From Deltaproteobacteria bacterium (GTDB lineage Bacteria; Desulfobacterota; Syntrophia; Syntrophales; Smithellaceae): a stretch of 5,226 bases of DNA. Shown piece by piece: positions 3,433 to 5,226 of this stretch. The translations under genes were made by a program, and so were the position numbers. Position 1 is the first letter of the stretch, and the number at the start of each line of letters is the position of its first letter. The notes under the pieces were generated by a model, which was given only the letters and a program-made list of their open reading frames with translations, ran no database searches and was not told where the DNA came from. The DNA is taken from contig DSAV01000133.1 in NCBI GenBank assembly GCA_011046295.1, positions 1-5,226 of the forward strand, written 5' to 3'.

Positions 3433-5226
3433 TTAGACTTGTTCTTTTTTGAGCGCGCAAAGTTTTTTCCGGTGCCGCGCCTGCAGGGACTGGAATTCGC
3501 AATATTCGGCCAGCTTGGCCAGAGCGAACACCGCCTGCGGCAGAGCGTTGTAGGCGGGAATGCCCGCATCGCAAAGGATATTTTGCAGCAAAACGCGTTT
3601 TTTCGTGTAGCGGGGATGAGGATTGTATTGCCGCAGGACAACTGCAATAGGCTTTCCCCTCGCGTGCTTTTTGGCGGAGTGAGCGATAAAATTCGCAATG
3701 GTTTCAATCTGTGCGCCGTTGTCGAAATTATAAAGCCATTCGATATGCAAAGAGAAAACAAACATATCGATATAACCGTGCGAGAGAAGCTCCAGCGTTT
3801 TTCCCAGTGCCTCAAGCTCGGTAAAAAGTATATGCGCGTCGATAGGGTTGCGGATCATGTTGCCCGCCGGCGGGATATGTTCGCGCAGTTTCTGCGTAAC
3901 TTCGTCGGGCAGAGAAACAAGATCCAGCCCCGCCTGCGCGCAGCTGTCCGCCGCCGCCACGCCGATGCCGCCGCCCGTGCCGATAACCGCCACGCGGCGA
4001 CCCTCGGATTTGTCCGCATAAATGAACGCCGCTGCGACATTCGCCATTTCTTCCAGTGAATTTACCCGAACGGCGCCGCTTTGCTTGAAAACAGCGTTCC
4101 ATATTTTTTCGCCGCCGGCCATGGAGCCGGTGTGTGACGATACCGCCCGCGCGCCGGATTCTGTAAGTCCCGCTTTGAGAATAATTACCGGTTTTTCTTT
4201 GTTGATTCTGGTGACAAGCTCCAGCAACTTACGGCCGTTTTTTACACCTTCCAGATACATCGTGATGACTTTTGTGTCTTCGTCATGGGAGAGATATTCC
4301 AGAAAATCCGTGCTGTCCATCGTCAGAGCGTTGCCGTAACTGATTACTTTGCTGAAGTAAAGCCCAAAGCGGGTGCTGGCGTAATTTGTGAAATCCTGCG
4401 CGTGCCCGCCGCTTTGCGTGATGAAGGCAACCGGGCCGCTTTTTTCCGGCGGGGCAATCCAGGTTACGATGCGTGATTTGGGCACGTAAAATCCCATGCA
4501 GTTGGGGCCGATGACGTTGAGTTTGCCTTCCTCGGCGATTGTTTCGATTTGTGCCTGAAGCTTGAGGCCTTCTTCCTCGCCTGTTTCCTTAAAGCCGGAG
4601 GAAAAGATATGAACATTTTTACTGCCGGAAGCTACGCAGTCTCTTAGTGCGTCAGGTACAAAGGGCGACGGCACGGACACCACGACTAAGTCGACAGGTT
4701 TTTTCAGAGCTACCAGAGAAGGATAGGCCTTGATGCCGTCAATTTCCTGCGCTTTCGGATTGATGGGATAGAGTTTACCGGGAAAGCCGTAATCTTTGAT
4801 GCAGCCGAACATACCGCGGAAACCGCGGATGCGCGGACGCATGGCGCCGATGACCGCGATGCTTTTGGCGTGCGTTGCCTGATCGAGCGCGGCGTTTAAT
4901 TCTTTTATCTCGTGCGGCGTTCTTTCGGCAAAGCGTTTCCTTGCCGCGGCTTCATTGTTTTTATCCAGCACCACCAGCGCGTCCACGGCGGTAACCTGTC
5001 CGTCGGGAGAAATCAAAAGCGGATTGATATCAACTTCTTTGATATCGGCGCGTTCGGTGCCCAGCCGGGACAAGCCCAGCAGCGTTTCTATTAATTGTTC
5101 TTTGTTGGCAGAGGCTTCACCGCGAAATTCGCCCAGAAGCTTGCGTGACATTATTTCTTCAATCATGGATTGCGCCTGAATTTCATCAAAAGGCGCGATA
5201 CGGAAAACCACATCCTGGAGCGCTTC
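3433..5226 (-). CDS. NDP-forming acyl-CoA synthetase, ATP-grasp-first fusion (partial; N-terminus beyond window)
   Basis: The last 597 residues plus stop are visible. The frame is open to the edge, so the GTG at 5211 is internal. The family makes an acyl-CoA from acid, CoA and ATP, or reversibly yields ATP from acyl-CoA with ADP and phosphate, via phosphohistidine. Residues are numbered from the edge. At 1-88 is the end of an ATP-grasp_5 domain (FRIAPF, EFRGE, EVDINPL, AVDALVVL). A linker is followed by a CoA-binding Rossmann domain at about 118-250 (SIAVIGA, LYPINPKA, IGPNCMGFY). Ligase domains follow, with ITQSGG (269-274), SYGNALTMDSTDFLEYL, SSHTGSMAGG carrying the catalytic histidine H365 (4134-4132), and a C-terminal ligase half to about 575. 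The protein ends there with no second ATP-grasp, so the order is beta-alpha rather than the common alpha-beta. Roughly 130 residues should be missing. The acid used cannot be told; a role in acetate or fatty/aromatic acid metabolism is inference. Confidence 0.92.
   Translation of the reverse strand, partial: EALQDVVFRIAPFDEIQAQSMIEEIMSRKLLGEFRGEASANKEQLIETLLGLSRLGTERADIKEVDINPLLISPDGQVTAVDALVVLDKNNEAAARKRFAERTPHEIKELNAALDQATHAKSIAVIGAMRPRIRGFRGMFGCIKDYGFPGKLYPINPKAQEIDGIKAYPSLVALKKPVDLVVVSVPSPFVPDALRDCVASGSKNVHIFSSGFKETGEEEGLKLQAQIETIAEEGKLNVIGPNCMGFYVPKSRIVTWIAPPEKSGPVAFITQSGGHAQDFTNYASTRFGLYFSKVISYGNALTMDSTDFLEYLSHDEDTKVITMYLEGVKNGRKLLELVTRINKEKPVIILKAGLTESGARAVSSHTGSMAGGEKIWNAVFKQSGAVRVNSLEEMANVAAAFIYADKSEGRRVAVIGTGGGIGVAAADSCAQAGLDLVSLPDEVTQKLREHIPPAGNMIRNPIDAHILFTELEALGKTLELLSHGYIDMFVFSLHIEWLYNFDNGAQIETIANFIAHSAKKHARGKPIAVVLRQYNPHPRYTKKRVLLQNILCDAGIPAYNALPQAVFALAKLAEYCEFQSLQARHRKKLCALKKEQV

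Noticed and set aside
3439..4059. 206-codon open frame on the plus strand opposite the acyl-CoA synthetase
   Set aside because: It is antisense to a well-conserved ligase region, with an arginine-rich composition typical of shadow frames and no family resemblance.
5209..5211. GTG as the true start of the acyl-CoA synthetase
   Set aside because: The same frame continues to the window edge with family-consistent residues (EALQD before VVFRIAPF), so the gene starts outside the window.

Overview
The window reads as ordinary bacterial chromosome of moderate GC, densely coding, with short intergenic gaps and an alternating gene layout. The organism is most likely a Desulfobacterota (former Deltaproteobacteria) species, possibly of the Syntrophus/Smithella type. 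This is an inference from recalled family resemblance: the PAS domain and the DFNNLL-type kinase core, and an NDP-forming acyl-CoA synthetase of the kind abundant in syntrophic fatty-acid and aromatic degraders. No database search was run. There are no RNA genes, CRISPR arrays, insertion sequences or phage genes.

Layout. (1) Bases 1-56, minus strand: the first 18 codons of a probable FAD/NAD-binding oxidoreductase running off the left edge. (2) Bases 57-308: a 252-base divergent intergenic region. It holds a good sigma-70 type promoter firing right, a short hairpin just upstream of the oxidoreductase start, a repeated 10-mer flanking the promoter, and a possible 18-codon leader ORF. (3) 309-635, plus: a small single-pass membrane protein of unknown function, followed by a rho-independent terminator lying partly inside the next gene. 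(4) 682-2013, minus: a complete MepM/Csd3-type M23 zinc endopeptidase acting on peptidoglycan, started by TTG. (5) 2014-2165: a divergent promoter region with a minus-strand promoter and a perfect 9-bp dyad. (6) 2166-3401, plus: a membrane-anchored PAS protein with a histidine-kinase core in which the phospho-accepting histidine is replaced by lysine. (7) 3433-5226, minus: a large NDP-forming acyl-CoA synthetase running off the right edge, in the order ATP-grasp then CoA-binding/ligase, the reverse of the common fusion.

The genes do not form one pathway. Most are single transcription units arranged as divergent or convergent neighbours. In two convergent pairs the apparent terminator of one gene is embedded in the 3' coding end of the other. 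The strongest candidate for something unusual is the degenerate kinase: its ATP-binding domain looks intact, but both the phospho-accepting histidine and the residue normally used for phosphatase activity are changed, and no response regulator is adjacent.
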